NCBI RefSeq assembly: GCF_000270305.1
Contig: NC_015737.1
Span: 182,501-246,500, forward strand
DNA length: 64,000 nucleotides
Origin: Clostridium sp. SY8519
GTDB lineage: Bacteria; Bacillota; Clostridia; Lachnospirales; Lachnospiraceae
Direction: 5' to 3'
This document shows positions 18,147 through 27,334 of the stretch, piece by piece (the first letter of the stretch is position 1; every line of letters starts with the position of its first letter). The notes beneath the pieces were generated by a model. That model was given only the letters and a program-made list of their open reading frames with translations. It had not been told where the DNA came from and did no database searches. The translations under genes were made by a program, and so were the position numbers.

Positions 18147-19172
18147 CTATTCGTCCCAGATCATCACCGTTTTGCCGATCAGTTTGTGGATATCCGTTTC
18201 AAAAGCAGCCACAATATCCTTCACATCCCGGACATGGACCTGACTGCCTACAATATTTTCCAGATAGGATAAAATGACCGGATCGGTCTGATACAGCTTC
18301 AGCAGGCCGGCGAAATCTTCCCGTCCGCTCCGGCTGCTGCCGAAGATATGCAGTCCCTTTTCCAGCACCATCCGTGTATTCACAGGTGCCAGCTCCTCTG
18401 TCACGCCCATAATGGCAATCGTCCCTTCCGGACGGATGTAATCGATGATCTGGTTGATCGCCTTGGGGGCACCGCTGCCGCCAGCGCACTCGAAGGCATG
18501 GTCCGTCAGAAAATCTTCCGGAATCTGATCCGTCATATACGTTTCATCCGCAAAGCTGAAATCATTCAGTTTGTATTCATTCCGCCCGAAAACAACAATC
18601 CTGGAATCCGGAAATGTGTGCTTCAGCAGCAGCGCGGTAATGTATCCCAGATTGCCGTCTCCCCACACAGAGATTGTGTCCCTGCGCGGATGGGAGAATC
18701 TGGCGAACCGGCAGATCGTATGATAGCTGACGCTTACCAGCTCTGTAAAAGCCGCCACACAGGGGTTGATTCCCTTAGGCAGCTCCAGCAGGCGGTCCGG
18801 CGCGGACTGAATGTATTCCTGCAGGAATCCGTCTGTGCCGCTGGCGCGGAATCGGCTGGACCGCAGATAATTCTCGGCGATAATCGGATCTTCCTCACAG
18901 GGAAGGTTGGGGATCATAACCACATCCGTTCCCACCGGGAACGTCCCGGTAGGGTCGTAAATCACTCTTCCGATCCCCTCATGAATCAGCGCCATGGGGA
19001 GTTTTTTCCGGAGAACCGCCTCGTCCCGCAGTCCCTGATAGTAGCGCTGATCCGCATTGCAGATCGACAGGTAGGTGGGCCGCACGATCACCTGATCTCC
19101 GTCCAGGGAGAGATTTTCGAAGCTCATCTCAAACTGCCGGGGGGCTTTCAGCCGGTAAACTGCGCTGATCAT
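18147..19172 (-). CDS. tarJ: Ribulose-5-phosphate reductase, TarJ-like (zinc-type alcohol dehydrogenase fold)
   Basis: Predicted to reduce D-ribulose-5-phosphate to D-ribitol-5-phosphate with NADPH, the substrate of TarI. 341 residues of medium-chain dehydrogenase fold: catalytic zinc-site region YLSICNADQRYYQG with LIHEGIGRVIYDPT, a cofactor-binding stretch SVWGDGNLGYITALLL, and FECAGGSGAPKAINQII. TarJ proteins keep the ADH fold but lack the usual structural-zinc cluster, as here. The start overlaps the tarI stop as ATGA, so the two are translationally coupled, which strongly supports the assignment. Confidence 0.87.
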   Translation of the reverse strand: MISAVYRLKAPRQFEMSFENLSLDGDQVIVRPTYLSICNADQRYYQGLRDEAVLRKKLPMALIHEGIGRVIYDPTGTFPVGTDVVMIPNLPCEEDPIIAENYLRSSRFRASGTDGFLQEYIQSAPDRLLELPKGINPCVAAFTELVSVSYHTICRFARFSHPRRDTISVWGDGNLGYITALLLKHTFPDSRIVVFGRNEYKLNDFSFADETYMTDQIPEDFLTDHAFECAGGSGAPKAINQIIDYIRPEGTIAIMGVTEELAPVNTRMVLEKGLHIFGSSRSGREDFAGLLKLYQTDPVILSYLENIVGSQVHVRDVKDIVAAFETDIHKLIGKTVMIWDE

Positions 19173-19891
19173 GACATTTCACCTCCGAGCAGGGCCTCCG
19201 CGATCTTAATGTCATACGGATAGGTAATCTTGGTGTTGCTGACTTCTCCTTCAATCATATGAACTTTTACGCCTTTCAGCACCATAATCTTGCAGGCGTC
19301 TGTCAGAATCGCCTTCTCCTCCTCCGACAGGCTCAGATACAGCTCTTTGAGCTTCTTTGCCCGGAATGTCTGGGGAGTCTGGCCCAGGAACATATGGGAC
19401 CGGTCCGGGATCGAAGAAATGCTTTCTCCGTCCAGGCTCTCGGTAATGGTATCCACTGCCGGAACCGTCGTGTCACAGGCCTCATATTTCATGCCCGCAT
19501 CAATATTCTCCTGAATAATCCGGTGGCTGACAAAGGGACGCACCGAATCATGGGTGACAATCACCGTATCCTCATCCAGCCCATAGGTCTCTTCAATATA
19601 GGCAATGGAATTCATGATCGTGCCGTTCCGGTCCGCTCCGCCTTCGATGACGGCAATCGGAATTCCGGACGGGATGTATTTCTTTATGAGATTCTGTGTA
19701 TGGGGAATCCACTGCTTCGGTGACAGCACCAGTACAGCAGTAAATTCCGGATGAACCGCGAACTTTTCGACGGTATGGATCAGAATCGGCTTTCCGCCGA
19801 TTTCCATAAACTGTTTCGGTTTTTCAATATTGCCCATGCGGGTTCCTTTTCCGCCGGCCAATACCACTGCAAAAATCTTTTTTTCCTGCAT
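19169..19891 (-). CDS. tarI: Ribitol-5-phosphate cytidylyltransferase, TarI (IspD family)
   Basis: Makes CDP-ribitol from CTP and ribitol-5-phosphate. The nucleotide motif FAVVLAGGKGTRMGNIEKPK is at the N-terminus. VTHDSVRPFVSHRII and TVPAVDTITE mark the IspD/TarI family. 240 residues. TarI is preferred over IspD because tarJ overlaps it and licD genes precede it. SD GGAGAGG. It supplies activated ribitol-phosphate for a wall or surface polymer. Confidence 0.9.
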   Translation of the reverse strand: MQEKKIFAVVLAGGKGTRMGNIEKPKQFMEIGGKPILIHTVEKFAVHPEFTAVLVLSPKQWIPHTQNLIKKYIPSGIPIAVIEGGADRNGTIMNSIAYIEETYGLDEDTVIVTHDSVRPFVSHRIIQENIDAGMKYEACDTTVPAVDTITESLDGESISSIPDRSHMFLGQTPQTFRAKKLKELYLSLSEEEKAILTDACKIMVLKGVKVHMIEGEVSNTKITYPYDIKIAEALLGGEMS

Positions 19892-19938
19892 ATTATCCTC
19901 TCCGCGGCACCTGGCTGTGCGCGCCTTTCTGTCAAAAA

Positions 19939-20793
19939 CTACTCTGGATTTCCGGATTTCGCGAACCGGATCTCATGGGTGTGCCTGTCTGCCTCCGGCG
20001 GAAGCGTCATATAGTCTCCGTACACATGCCGCAGATAGGCATCTGTATCCTGGGGGCAGGCGATCATCAGATCCTCGAATTTCCGGCGGACCGGTGTACC
20101 GAACACTTCCCGGCGGACAAATTCCCTCCGGCCGTAAATCCCCACAGTATTCCCGAGAATCGGCGCGTCCGTTACGGAATATTTCCGGCAGAGCCGCTCA
20201 AACCGCGCATACATCCGCTCCGGATTAAGGAGCCGGTACAGTCCGGTCCTGAGTCCCGCCCGGATCACCAGCATCTCTTTTCTGCTTCGTTTCTTCGATG
20301 TTCCCATGTTTTTGTCCAGCAGGGACAGCGAGATCATCTGTCTGGCGGTTTTTAACCGTTTCAGATGGCGGTAGAACTGTCTGCGATCTCCCGGCATGCC
20401 GTCGATGGGCATCACATCAATCCAGGCGCAGATCGGTTTTTCCACCACTGCGTTTCTGGCATAAAATTCCCGGTAAAAAGAAACCGATGTGTTCTCGATT
20501 TTCACCATATAGGTCCGGTAGGCATCGGAAGTATGGATAGTCCGCAGACGGTAGCCTTCCGGGAGCGCCGCCGGCGCCACCTGCAGAAACTGCTCAAAAT
20601 CCGGCCGGGGCATCCCGATATCCACGTCATCGTCCCAGGGAATAAATCCCTGATGTCTCACCGCGCCGATCAGTGTCCCGCCCAGCGCGTAATAGGTAAG
20701 TCCGTATCTGCCGCAGATCTCATCCAGCAGCCGGATCATGGCAAGATTAACAGCCTGAAGCTCTTTCAGGCTGTCTGTGTGATTCTCATTCAT
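19939..20793 (-). CDS. LicD family phosphotransferase (second copy)
   Basis: LicD proteins transfer phosphocholine or ribitol-phosphate type groups from CDP-activated donors to glycans. Core motifs: YYALGGTLIGAVRHQGFIPW followed by DDDVDIGMPR, and AWIDVMPIDGMP. The end VYGDYMTLPPEADRHTHEIR is typical. I start at ATG 20793 (284 residues), overlapping the stop of the first licD by 8 nt, with AGGG before it. It is adjacent to tarI-tarJ, so CDP-ribitol is the most likely donor; phosphocholine is possible, but no licA, licB or licC is in the window. Confidence 0.85.
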   Translation of the reverse strand: MNENHTDSLKELQAVNLAMIRLLDEICGRYGLTYYALGGTLIGAVRHQGFIPWDDDVDIGMPRPDFEQFLQVAPAALPEGYRLRTIHTSDAYRTYMVKIENTSVSFYREFYARNAVVEKPICAWIDVMPIDGMPGDRRQFYRHLKRLKTARQMISLSLLDKNMGTSKKRSRKEMLVIRAGLRTGLYRLLNPERMYARFERLCRKYSVTDAPILGNTVGIYGRREFVRREVFGTPVRRKFEDLMIACPQDTDAYLRHVYGDYMTLPPEADRHTHEIRFAKSGNPE

Positions 20794-21643
20794 CCCTGTC
20801 TCCATATTCAATCCTGGCAATGGTATGCTTGTCCTTATTGCTGTCTGAGGGCGGGGTCATATAATCGCCGTAGAAATTTTTCAAATAAATGTCATACTTC
20901 ACCGCGCCCCGCAGTTTTGTATCTTCAAACGGATATTCCCGGCCGTTCTGCAGCCATTTTCTCGGAATGATCTCCTTCTGCACATAGGCGCCGAAGAAGT
21001 TCACCACATAATCCGAGGAATCAAAGGAATATTTTCTCAGATGATGCTCAATCCGGCGCAGCAGCTTCTTGCTGTCCGAATGACGGCCTACTTTGAATAT
21101 CTGCCCGAACCGTATGATGATCCGCTGGTACAGCGGGCGGCCCGGACGCATAAGGTTTACCATCTGGTCAAAGCAGGAAAAATGGTAGCGCACCCGGAGC
21201 ACACAGAGCCAGAGGAACCATAAGTCCCGGTGTATTTTGTGATTCGGCGTGCCGTCAAAGGGGAAAATATCGATCCAGGCATTCTCAATCAGGGTTTCCG
21301 AATTGGAATCGTTGTATATCTTCACGCGGGTATCCACCAGACGGCTGAAATACCGCAGATAGTCCCTGTCTTTTTTATAATTCAGCAGGCGGATATGTTC
21401 CGGCACATTCTTTTGGACAATACTTAAAAATTTCTGGTAATCTCTGCGGGGCATCCCGATATCCACATCATCGTCCCAGGGGATAAACCCCTTGTGGCGA
21501 ATGGCGCCCAGCATGGTACCGCCGATCATGTAATAACGCAGGTGATATCTGTCACAAATTTCAGCAAAAACCTTCAGCAAATCCAGTTCGCACAGCTGCA
21601 GTCTGCGCAGTTCTGAGTTGTCCGTTTCGTTATATGCTGCCAT
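20786..21643 (-). CDS. LicD family phosphotransferase (first copy)
   Basis: 285 residues with the LicD signature YYMIGGTMLGAIRHKGFIPW, then DDDVDIGMPRRDYQKFL and AWIDIFPFDGTPN; the C-terminus has FYGDYMTPPSDSNKDKH. The Asp cluster is the metal and nucleotide-binding site of this nucleotidyltransferase-fold family. Similar to the next gene along its length, so the pair probably arose by duplication and may act in series on one polymer. SD AAGGAG overlaps the end of the acetyltransferase gene. Confidence 0.87.
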   Translation of the reverse strand: MAAYNETDNSELRRLQLCELDLLKVFAEICDRYHLRYYMIGGTMLGAIRHKGFIPWDDDVDIGMPRRDYQKFLSIVQKNVPEHIRLLNYKKDRDYLRYFSRLVDTRVKIYNDSNSETLIENAWIDIFPFDGTPNHKIHRDLWFLWLCVLRVRYHFSCFDQMVNLMRPGRPLYQRIIIRFGQIFKVGRHSDSKKLLRRIEHHLRKYSFDSSDYVVNFFGAYVQKEIIPRKWLQNGREYPFEDTKLRGAVKYDIYLKNFYGDYMTPPSDSNKDKHTIARIEYGDRDE

Positions 21644-21646
21644 CGC

Positions 21647-22351
21647 TTACTCCTTCCTGTCTTTGCGGGACAGATCCCTTTCTTTTGTACATTCGGTTCT
21701 GTCTGCCTCGGTGCCTGTTTCCATTTGGCCGGTGTTCTGCAGTCTGCGCAGATGTTTCGGAAGTTCCGGAACCGTCAGGTCCTGCCCTTCAAGCAGCTCC
21801 TCAATGGATACCGGATGGTTTTTTTCAAAACGGGCCCAGATTTTCTCCACACTTTTCGCGCTTTTCGGGTGTCTGGCCCGGACGCGGATCAGATCGTCGA
21901 AGCTGCCGATGACCCGGGCCGGATTGCCGCCCACAATGGTGCCGGGCAGCACATCTTTGGTCACCACCGCGCCGGCTCCGACAATTGCATTCGGACCGAT
22001 TCGCACCTTCGGCAGCACAATTACGTCCGCGCCGATAAATACATTGTCCATGACTTCGATGGCATCAAATCGTTTGCGGTATGGCATATCATACATCCCC
22101 GACAGGATCACATCGATACGGTCATGGGTGATGAACCGTACATTCGTTGCTATCGAAATGTTGCTGTGCAGTTTTAACAGCTTCGGGTCTGACGGAAAGA
22201 TCCGGGAATAATAATACACATTATCCCCGATTCCCATGAGGATATCCTTTTTCCGCAGGAATTCCGAGCGGGCATATCCATCCTCCATCAGATTAAAGCG
22301 CAGCTTCTGCCACATCTGGCGATAGCGTTTGAATGGTTTCTTTTTTTTCAT
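21647..22351 (-). CDS. Acyltransferase with left-handed beta-helix (hexapeptide repeat)
   Basis: 234 residues. Hexapeptide repeats run through DNVFIGADVIVLPKVRIGPN and AIVGAGAVVTKDVLPGTIVG, followed by the GNPARVIGSFDDL typical of maltose/serine-type O-acetyltransferases, with ITHD supplying a likely catalytic His. A charged C-terminal extension of about 60 residues, rich in Glu and Arg, is unusual. From its place before licD, it probably O-acetylates a sugar of the surface polymer. Substrate unknown. Confidence 0.82.
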   Translation of the reverse strand: MKKKKPFKRYRQMWQKLRFNLMEDGYARSEFLRKKDILMGIGDNVYYYSRIFPSDPKLLKLHSNISIATNVRFITHDRIDVILSGMYDMPYRKRFDAIEVMDNVFIGADVIVLPKVRIGPNAIVGAGAVVTKDVLPGTIVGGNPARVIGSFDDLIRVRARHPKSAKSVEKIWARFEKNHPVSIEELLEGQDLTVPELPKHLRRLQNTGQMETGTEADRTECTKERDLSRKDRKE

Positions 22352-22371
22352 AATTCCTCTGCTCTGTCTGC

Positions 22372-24027
22372 CTATTTGCTGACACGGTTCAGTGCACTGA
22401 AGAATGCGCGCATCGTCGCCTTGGTAATGTTGTGGCTGTCACCGGCGCCAAAGATCACCTTGCCGGTTTTGTTGTTGCGCATCTGGATATACGCCGCGGC
22501 ACGGGCATGGGAACCTTCTCCCATGGCGTGTTCGGAGTAGTCCAGTACAGAAATGTCGATATCCACCCGGGTGCGGATTGCCGCTTTGGCCGCATCCAGC
22601 GGTCCGTTTCCGGTGGCGCTGACATAGATTTCCTCTCCTTTGTAGCGGAAATCCAGCCATACGCCGACTTTTTCATCATCCACGTCATCCACCCGGATTT
22701 TCAGGAATTCGAAGGGATCGGTCAGAGCAATATATTCTTTCTTGAAGATATCGAAAATCTCCTGGGGACTGATCTCGCCGCCCTGCTTCTCGGACACGGC
22801 CTGAATCACATCCGCGAATTCCTTCTGCATTGCCTTCGGCAGTTTGAAGCCATAGAGCGATTCCATGACAAAGGCGACGCCGCCCTTGCCGGACTGGCTG
22901 TTGATTCTTACCACCGGCTCATATTTCCTTCCGATATCCGCAGGGTCAATTGGAAGATAGGGGATCTCCCAGTACGGGTCATTCCGTTCTTTTCTGGCAT
23001 GCACGCCTTTATTGATGGCGTCCTGATGGGACCCGGAAAAAGCGGTGAATACCAGCTGGCCGGCATAGGGATGACGCATGTCAATCTCCATTTTGCAGCA
23101 GCGCTCGTATACGTCAATGATTTCCCGGATATTTTCGATGTGCAGTTCCGGATCCACCCCCTGGGAGAACATGTTGTACGCAACAGTCAGGATATCCACA
23201 TTGCCGGTACGCTCTCCATTGCCGAAGAGGGTTCCCTCCACGCGGTCCGCCCCTGCCAGCAGAGCCAGCTCTGTGGCGGCCACGCCGCAGCCCCGGTCAT
23301 TATGGGGATGCACGCTTAAGATTACCCGGTCTCTGTCCTGGAAATGGCGGTTCATCCACTCGATCTGATCGGCGTACACATTCGGCGTCGTCTGCTCCAC
23401 CGTGTTCGGCAGATTGAAAATGATTTTCTCGCCGTCCGCGTAGTTCCATTCTTTCTGGACAGCAGTGCAGACTTCCATGGCAAAATCCACTTCCGTGCCG
23501 GAGAAACTCTCCGGTGAATACTGCAGTGTGATATGTCCGTCATGGTCTTTGAGGCATTCTTTCACCATGCGGGTCCCGTCCACGGCAATCTGTTTGATTT
23601 CCTCCCGGTTCATATGGAACACCACATCCCGCTGAAGGGTAGATGTTGAGTTGTAGATATGGACAATTGTATTCTTGATGCCGCGGATTGCTTCAAAGGT
23701 GCGCTTGATCAGATGTTCTCTGCACTGGGTCAGCACCTGTACCGTCACATCATCCGGGATCATGTCCCGTTTCACCAGTTCTCTGAGGAAATCATACTCA
23801 ATCTGGGATGCTGCCGGAAATCCGATCTCGATTTCCTTGAACCCGAGTTTGACCAGCAGCTGAAACATCTCCATTTTTTCGTCAACGTTCATGGGCTGGA
23901 TCAGGGCCTGGTTGCCGTCCCGCAGATCCACGCTGCACCAGATCGGCGCTTTTGTAATAATATGTTCCGGCCACTGGCGGTCTTTCAGATCCACCACCGG
24001 CATTCTTTTGTATTTCTTATAATTCAC
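22372..24027 (-). CDS. leuA: 2-isopropylmalate synthase (LeuA2-type)
   Basis: First committed step of leucine synthesis: acetyl-CoA plus 2-oxoisovalerate. Family marks: IWCSVDLRDGNQALIQPM (DRE-TIM metallolyase start), SVHPHNDRGCGVAATELAL, EGTLFGNGERTGNVDI, and a C-terminal allosteric domain. It starts at GTG 24027 after GGAGGG; 551 residues, matching the long LeuA form. A place between the HPr-like gene and wall-polymer genes is not explained by pathway logic, and no other leu gene is nearby. No T-box leader fits the 24-nt gap upstream. Confidence 0.94.
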   Translation of the reverse strand: MNYKKYKRMPVVDLKDRQWPEHIITKAPIWCSVDLRDGNQALIQPMNVDEKMEMFQLLVKLGFKEIEIGFPAASQIEYDFLRELVKRDMIPDDVTVQVLTQCREHLIKRTFEAIRGIKNTIVHIYNSTSTLQRDVVFHMNREEIKQIAVDGTRMVKECLKDHDGHITLQYSPESFSGTEVDFAMEVCTAVQKEWNYADGEKIIFNLPNTVEQTTPNVYADQIEWMNRHFQDRDRVILSVHPHNDRGCGVAATELALLAGADRVEGTLFGNGERTGNVDILTVAYNMFSQGVDPELHIENIREIIDVYERCCKMEIDMRHPYAGQLVFTAFSGSHQDAINKGVHARKERNDPYWEIPYLPIDPADIGRKYEPVVRINSQSGKGGVAFVMESLYGFKLPKAMQKEFADVIQAVSEKQGGEISPQEIFDIFKKEYIALTDPFEFLKIRVDDVDDEKVGVWLDFRYKGEEIYVSATGNGPLDAAKAAIRTRVDIDISVLDYSEHAMGEGSHARAAAYIQMRNNKTGKVIFGAGDSHNITKATMRAFFSALNRVSK

Positions 24028-24051
24028 TGTTGTTTCCCTCCACTTCTTGGT

Positions 24052-24312
24052 CTATTCAAATCCGCGCTGAACCACATCAACGATTGCCTGCAGCGCTTCT
24101 TCCTCATCATCTCCGGAGCAGATGAACTCTACTTCATCCCCGCATTTGATGCACGCTCCCAGCACTCCCAGGAGGCTTTTCGCATTGCCAAACGTAGTGC
24201 CGTGATGATACTTGATTTCTGCCTGATATCTCACCGCCAGTTCACACAGCTTGCCCGCCGGCTGCAGATGCAGTCCGGTAGGGTTCGTAATCGTTACTTT
24301 TCTGCTTACCAT
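24052..24312 (-). CDS. HPr-family phosphocarrier-like protein with altered active-site motif
   Basis: 86 residues. It has His15 in TGLHLQPAGKLCELA and Ser46 in NAKSLLGVLGACIKCGDEVE. In HPr the His is followed by Ala-Arg-Pro; here it is Leu-Gln-Pro, so the usual Arg17 is Gln. Crh instead lacks the His, so this is neither standard HPr nor Crh. It keeps the serine used by HPr kinase. It may be a regulatory paralogue with reduced PTS transfer. I chose ATG 24312, after GGAG; an ATG 6 nt upstream is possible. It lies between cdaR and leuA in the long operon. Confidence 0.85.
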   Translation of the reverse strand: MVSRKVTITNPTGLHLQPAGKLCELAVRYQAEIKYHHGTTFGNAKSLLGVLGACIKCGDEVEFICSGDDEEEALQAIVDVVQRGFE

Positions 24313-24364
24313 TGTCATCTCCATCTGTTTACTGTTCGATGTGTTCTGTCTGTTTCCGTGTGGA

Positions 24365-25348
24365 TCACCCGTCACTTCCGGATTTTTTCTCCAGCGTAAC
24401 TGCCGCGGTGATCTTATCCTGTTCGCCCTCCGCAAGGGACACTCCGGAAGGCAGATATTTCTTTAAGCTGATTTTGGCGGAAAAATTCTGCGTTCTTCCC
24501 GTCAGATCCAGCTCATCCGGCTGAATCGTCAGTTCTGTCAGGTCTTCCAGTCTGGCTGTTTTTCCCTCGACCGTAACATCCGAGGGGGAAAGACTGATGT
24601 TCTTCAGGGTATATCCATCCGCCGGTTTTCCGGTGGTTTTTACATTAAGCGCCAGTTTTTTTGACATCAGAACGACTGCTGTCGCTTTCGCCTTTGTTTT
24701 GCTTAATGTAAGGTCCTTCGCTGTGACCTCCTTGCCGTCCTTATCCAGCAGGACTATGCTGCCGGTATCGCTTGTCATATTATAGGCACCGGATACATCC
24801 AGGGACACGGCTGCCGTATCCACCTGTGACACATCGGATTCCGGTCCTGAGATTTTAATTCCTGCCGGGCTGACCGAAGTGCTTTTGATAAAACAGCCGT
24901 TATAAGGATCTCCGGAAGTAATCACCGTGACCGGCAGGGTGACCGTTTTTAATTTTTCCACGGATACCTGCAGATACTGATCCCTGTCCACAAATTTCAG
25001 ACTGCCGCTGTAACGCTTCGCGGACACATGAATTGGCACCTGTGTTCCGTCACTGCTGATATCTTTCATGCTGGCAGCTGCCACAAAATCGTTTTTGTCC
25101 AGTTCTTCCACGATCGAGCGTCTGCCGGATACGGTAAAGGAGATCTCATCCGTATCATTTTTTATCTCATACGTCAGTCCCTTCTTCGTCAGGTAGGAGG
25201 TATCCGTCACCGTCACCGGGATAGTATAGACTTTGCTTTTTTCCGGATCTTCTATATTCACAATTACCAGCCAGATAATCACCGCCAGCACTGCTGCCAG
25301 AATCTTGTATCCCAGATTTTTGGTAATAATATCAGCTGCTTTTTTCAC
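24365..25348 (-). CDS. cdaR: YbbR-domain protein CdaR, regulator of diadenylate cyclase
   Basis: 327 residues: one N-terminal membrane segment (LGYKILAAVLAVIIWLVIVN) then extracellular YbbR repeats (YTIPVTVTDTSYLTKKGLTY, VTLPVTVITSGDPYNG, SPSDVTVEGKTARLEDL). CdaR binds CdaA at the membrane and modulates c-di-AMP synthesis. It overlaps cdaA by 17 nt, so the two are translationally coupled. Confidence 0.9.
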   Translation of the reverse strand: MKKAADIITKNLGYKILAAVLAVIIWLVIVNIEDPEKSKVYTIPVTVTDTSYLTKKGLTYEIKNDTDEISFTVSGRRSIVEELDKNDFVAAASMKDISSDGTQVPIHVSAKRYSGSLKFVDRDQYLQVSVEKLKTVTLPVTVITSGDPYNGCFIKSTSVSPAGIKISGPESDVSQVDTAAVSLDVSGAYNMTSDTGSIVLLDKDGKEVTAKDLTLSKTKAKATAVVLMSKKLALNVKTTGKPADGYTLKNISLSPSDVTVEGKTARLEDLTELTIQPDELDLTGRTQNFSAKISLKKYLPSGVSLAEGEQDKITAAVTLEKKSGSDG

Positions 25349-26222
25349 GACTGGTCCTCCTTCGCCTTTTTTTCTGCTTTCCGGAGGCTGATTCTGTCAG
25401 ACCGGCAGCCTTCTTAAGTTCCTCCCGGACAAAGGCTTCATCCTTATTCAGATAAAGGCGTCCGTCCATGGCCACCGATACCGCACCGGTCTCCTCCGAT
25501 ACAATCAGCGTGACGGAGTCACTGACCTCGCTGATGCCCAGTGCCGCTCTGTGTCTGGTTCCCAGGTCTTTGCTCAGAAACATGCTGTCTGACAGCGGCA
25601 GATAGCAGGTGGCTGCCACCAGCCGGTCCCCGCGCATAATCACGGCCCCGTCATGCAGCGGTGTGTTTTTTTCAAATATATTCAGAAGCAGCTGGCTGGA
25701 TATGGCCGCGTCCAGGTTGATGCCTGTGCGGACATATTCATTCAGTTTTACACTGCGTTCAATCACAATCAGGGCGCCGGTCTTGTCCTTGCCCATTTCA
25801 AAACAGCCCCGCACCAGTTCATTGATGGAGCGAGAAGAGAACAGGCTGTCTTCGTTTTTTCCGATATCCAGATTGCTTAAAAGCGCCAGGGGATTTCTGC
25901 GTCCCAGACGTTCCAGTGCGCGGCGCAGCTCCGGCTGAAAGATAACCACCAGAGCGATGACCGCAAAATTCAGCAGTTTGCCGAACAGCCAGAGTATCGT
26001 GTTCATCTGAAACACTGCCGCGATCAGAAGAAACAGGAGCAGTACCAGGATCCCCTTGAACAGTGTCCACGCCCGGGTGCTGCGCACCCACATGATGACA
26101 TAATACAGGAGCAGCGCAATAATAATGATCTCCACCACATCGATCACGCCCAGACGCGGGATATGCAGCCAGTACATATATTTATCTACAAACGCATACA
26201 AGGTTGCCACCAGCTGACGCAT
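25332..26222 (-). CDS. cdaA: Diadenylate cyclase CdaA
   Basis: Makes cyclic di-AMP from two ATP. The N-terminal about 100 residues hold three membrane helices, then FQPELRRALERLGRRNPL and the DisA_N domain. The catalytic motifs are intact: DGA in NTPLHDGAVIMRGDRLV and RHR in DLGTRHRAALGISE, followed by SVTLIVSEETGAVSVA. 296 residues, ending in a Lys/Arg-rich tail. c-di-AMP controls potassium and osmotic balance and wall homeostasis in Firmicutes. Confidence 0.95.
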   Translation of the reverse strand: MRQLVATLYAFVDKYMYWLHIPRLGVIDVVEIIIIALLLYYVIMWVRSTRAWTLFKGILVLLLFLLIAAVFQMNTILWLFGKLLNFAVIALVVIFQPELRRALERLGRRNPLALLSNLDIGKNEDSLFSSRSINELVRGCFEMGKDKTGALIVIERSVKLNEYVRTGINLDAAISSQLLLNIFEKNTPLHDGAVIMRGDRLVAATCYLPLSDSMFLSKDLGTRHRAALGISEVSDSVTLIVSEETGAVSVAMDGRLYLNKDEAFVREELKKAAGLTESASGKQKKRRRRTSREKSS

Positions 26223-26277
26223 AGGATCCGTTGCTCCTTTCCTGCAGTATTTCTTCTATTCCTGTTCGGTTCCCCTT

Positions 26278-27327
26278 TTATTCCTGTTCCGAAGTATGCT
26301 CCTGCGCTTCGGAATCCGCGGGCTTCTTTTCTGACACATCTCCCGGAAGCTGTCCGTTTTCATCCGGCCACTGTACTTCCGATTCATCCGGTTCCTCGCT
26401 GTCCGCGGAACTGATCCGCGTCATCTGCTTATCCGCCACCGTCACGGACACCTTCGGTACCGCACGGACATAGTAAAAATATTCATCATCCTCAAACTGA
26501 ACATTTTCCGTCCTGGAATAATCCAGACTGAGGGTAAATACCGATACCACATACGCGATCGGCATGGAAATCACACATCCCACCAACAGGCCCGGCAGCG
26601 CGGCCGCGTTCTGCAGATACAGCTCCCCGCCGCCGATCACAAGCAGCTGAATCACGATCCCCAGCACAAGGGACACTTCCCTGGCATGGTTGATGCCTCT
26701 GCGGCTGATCATGTATACCAGAATCGCTGCAGCCGCGTAAGCCGCCTGGATCAGGTAAATCTCCGGGCTGCCGAAAATCTGGTGGGCTGCCTGTGTCAGC
26801 ATGGAAATATGATCCACACCCTCTGCCTGCATAAACAGTGCCGCATTGACTTTGACATTTTCACAGATACAGTAGGCCACGGAACCGCAGATTACGGAAA
26901 TCACATGCTGGGGACGTTCTCTGAGCCCCACTGCCACCGGCATGACATAGGGGATCCCGATGAAACTGAGAAGCCCTGTCAGCATGGCGTACATGCCTTT
27001 CCGGTTGGAAAAGCGGAAATAGAGAAAAAACATCACCGCAAAAAGCAGCAGCGTCAGCAGCGCCAGCTCCGGTGACAGCTGCAGAAAATGGAAAAAGATC
27101 AGGACACAGCTGATAAAAAGCATAAATCCGGAGGGAAGAAACGCGCTGGCTGCCGCCAGCACCACAAGCACAACCGGCGAAGTGAGGATACCCATAAAGC
27201 CGATATTCGCGCCGATCATGCCAAAAGTCGCCAGGGCAATCAGAAAACGGATTGCCGCATAGACATAGATCTCATGTCTGCTGACAAACTGCATTATCTG
27301 TTCTTTTATTTTTAATAACTGAGCCAT
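26278..27327 (-). CDS. Conserved polytopic membrane protein of unknown function upstream of cdaA
   Basis: 349 residues with about eight or more hydrophobic segments in the first 270, followed by a cytoplasmic-looking tail (EDDEYFYYVRAVPKVSVTVA) and a Glu/Ser/Asp-rich end. I do not recognise a named family. Its position, 55 nt before cdaA, suggests a role linked to c-di-AMP or envelope homeostasis; that is inference from context only. Confidence 0.7.
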   Translation of the reverse strand: MAQLLKIKEQIMQFVSRHEIYVYAAIRFLIALATFGMIGANIGFMGILTSPVVLVVLAAASAFLPSGFMLFISCVLIFFHFLQLSPELALLTLLLFAVMFFLYFRFSNRKGMYAMLTGLLSFIGIPYVMPVAVGLRERPQHVISVICGSVAYCICENVKVNAALFMQAEGVDHISMLTQAAHQIFGSPEIYLIQAAYAAAAILVYMISRRGINHAREVSLVLGIVIQLLVIGGGELYLQNAAALPGLLVGCVISMPIAYVVSVFTLSLDYSRTENVQFEDDEYFYYVRAVPKVSVTVADKQMTRISSADSEEPDESEVQWPDENGQLPGDVSEKKPADSEAQEHTSEQE

Positions 27328-27334
27328 ACGTCTG

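Noticed and set aside
22432-23319. Long plus-strand open frame antisense to leuA
   Set aside because: It lies entirely within a well-supported leuA, has no ribosome binding site and its protein has no recognisable domain.
24028-24051. T-box or leucine leader before leuA
   Set aside because: Only 24 nt separate leuA from the HPr-like gene, too short for either.
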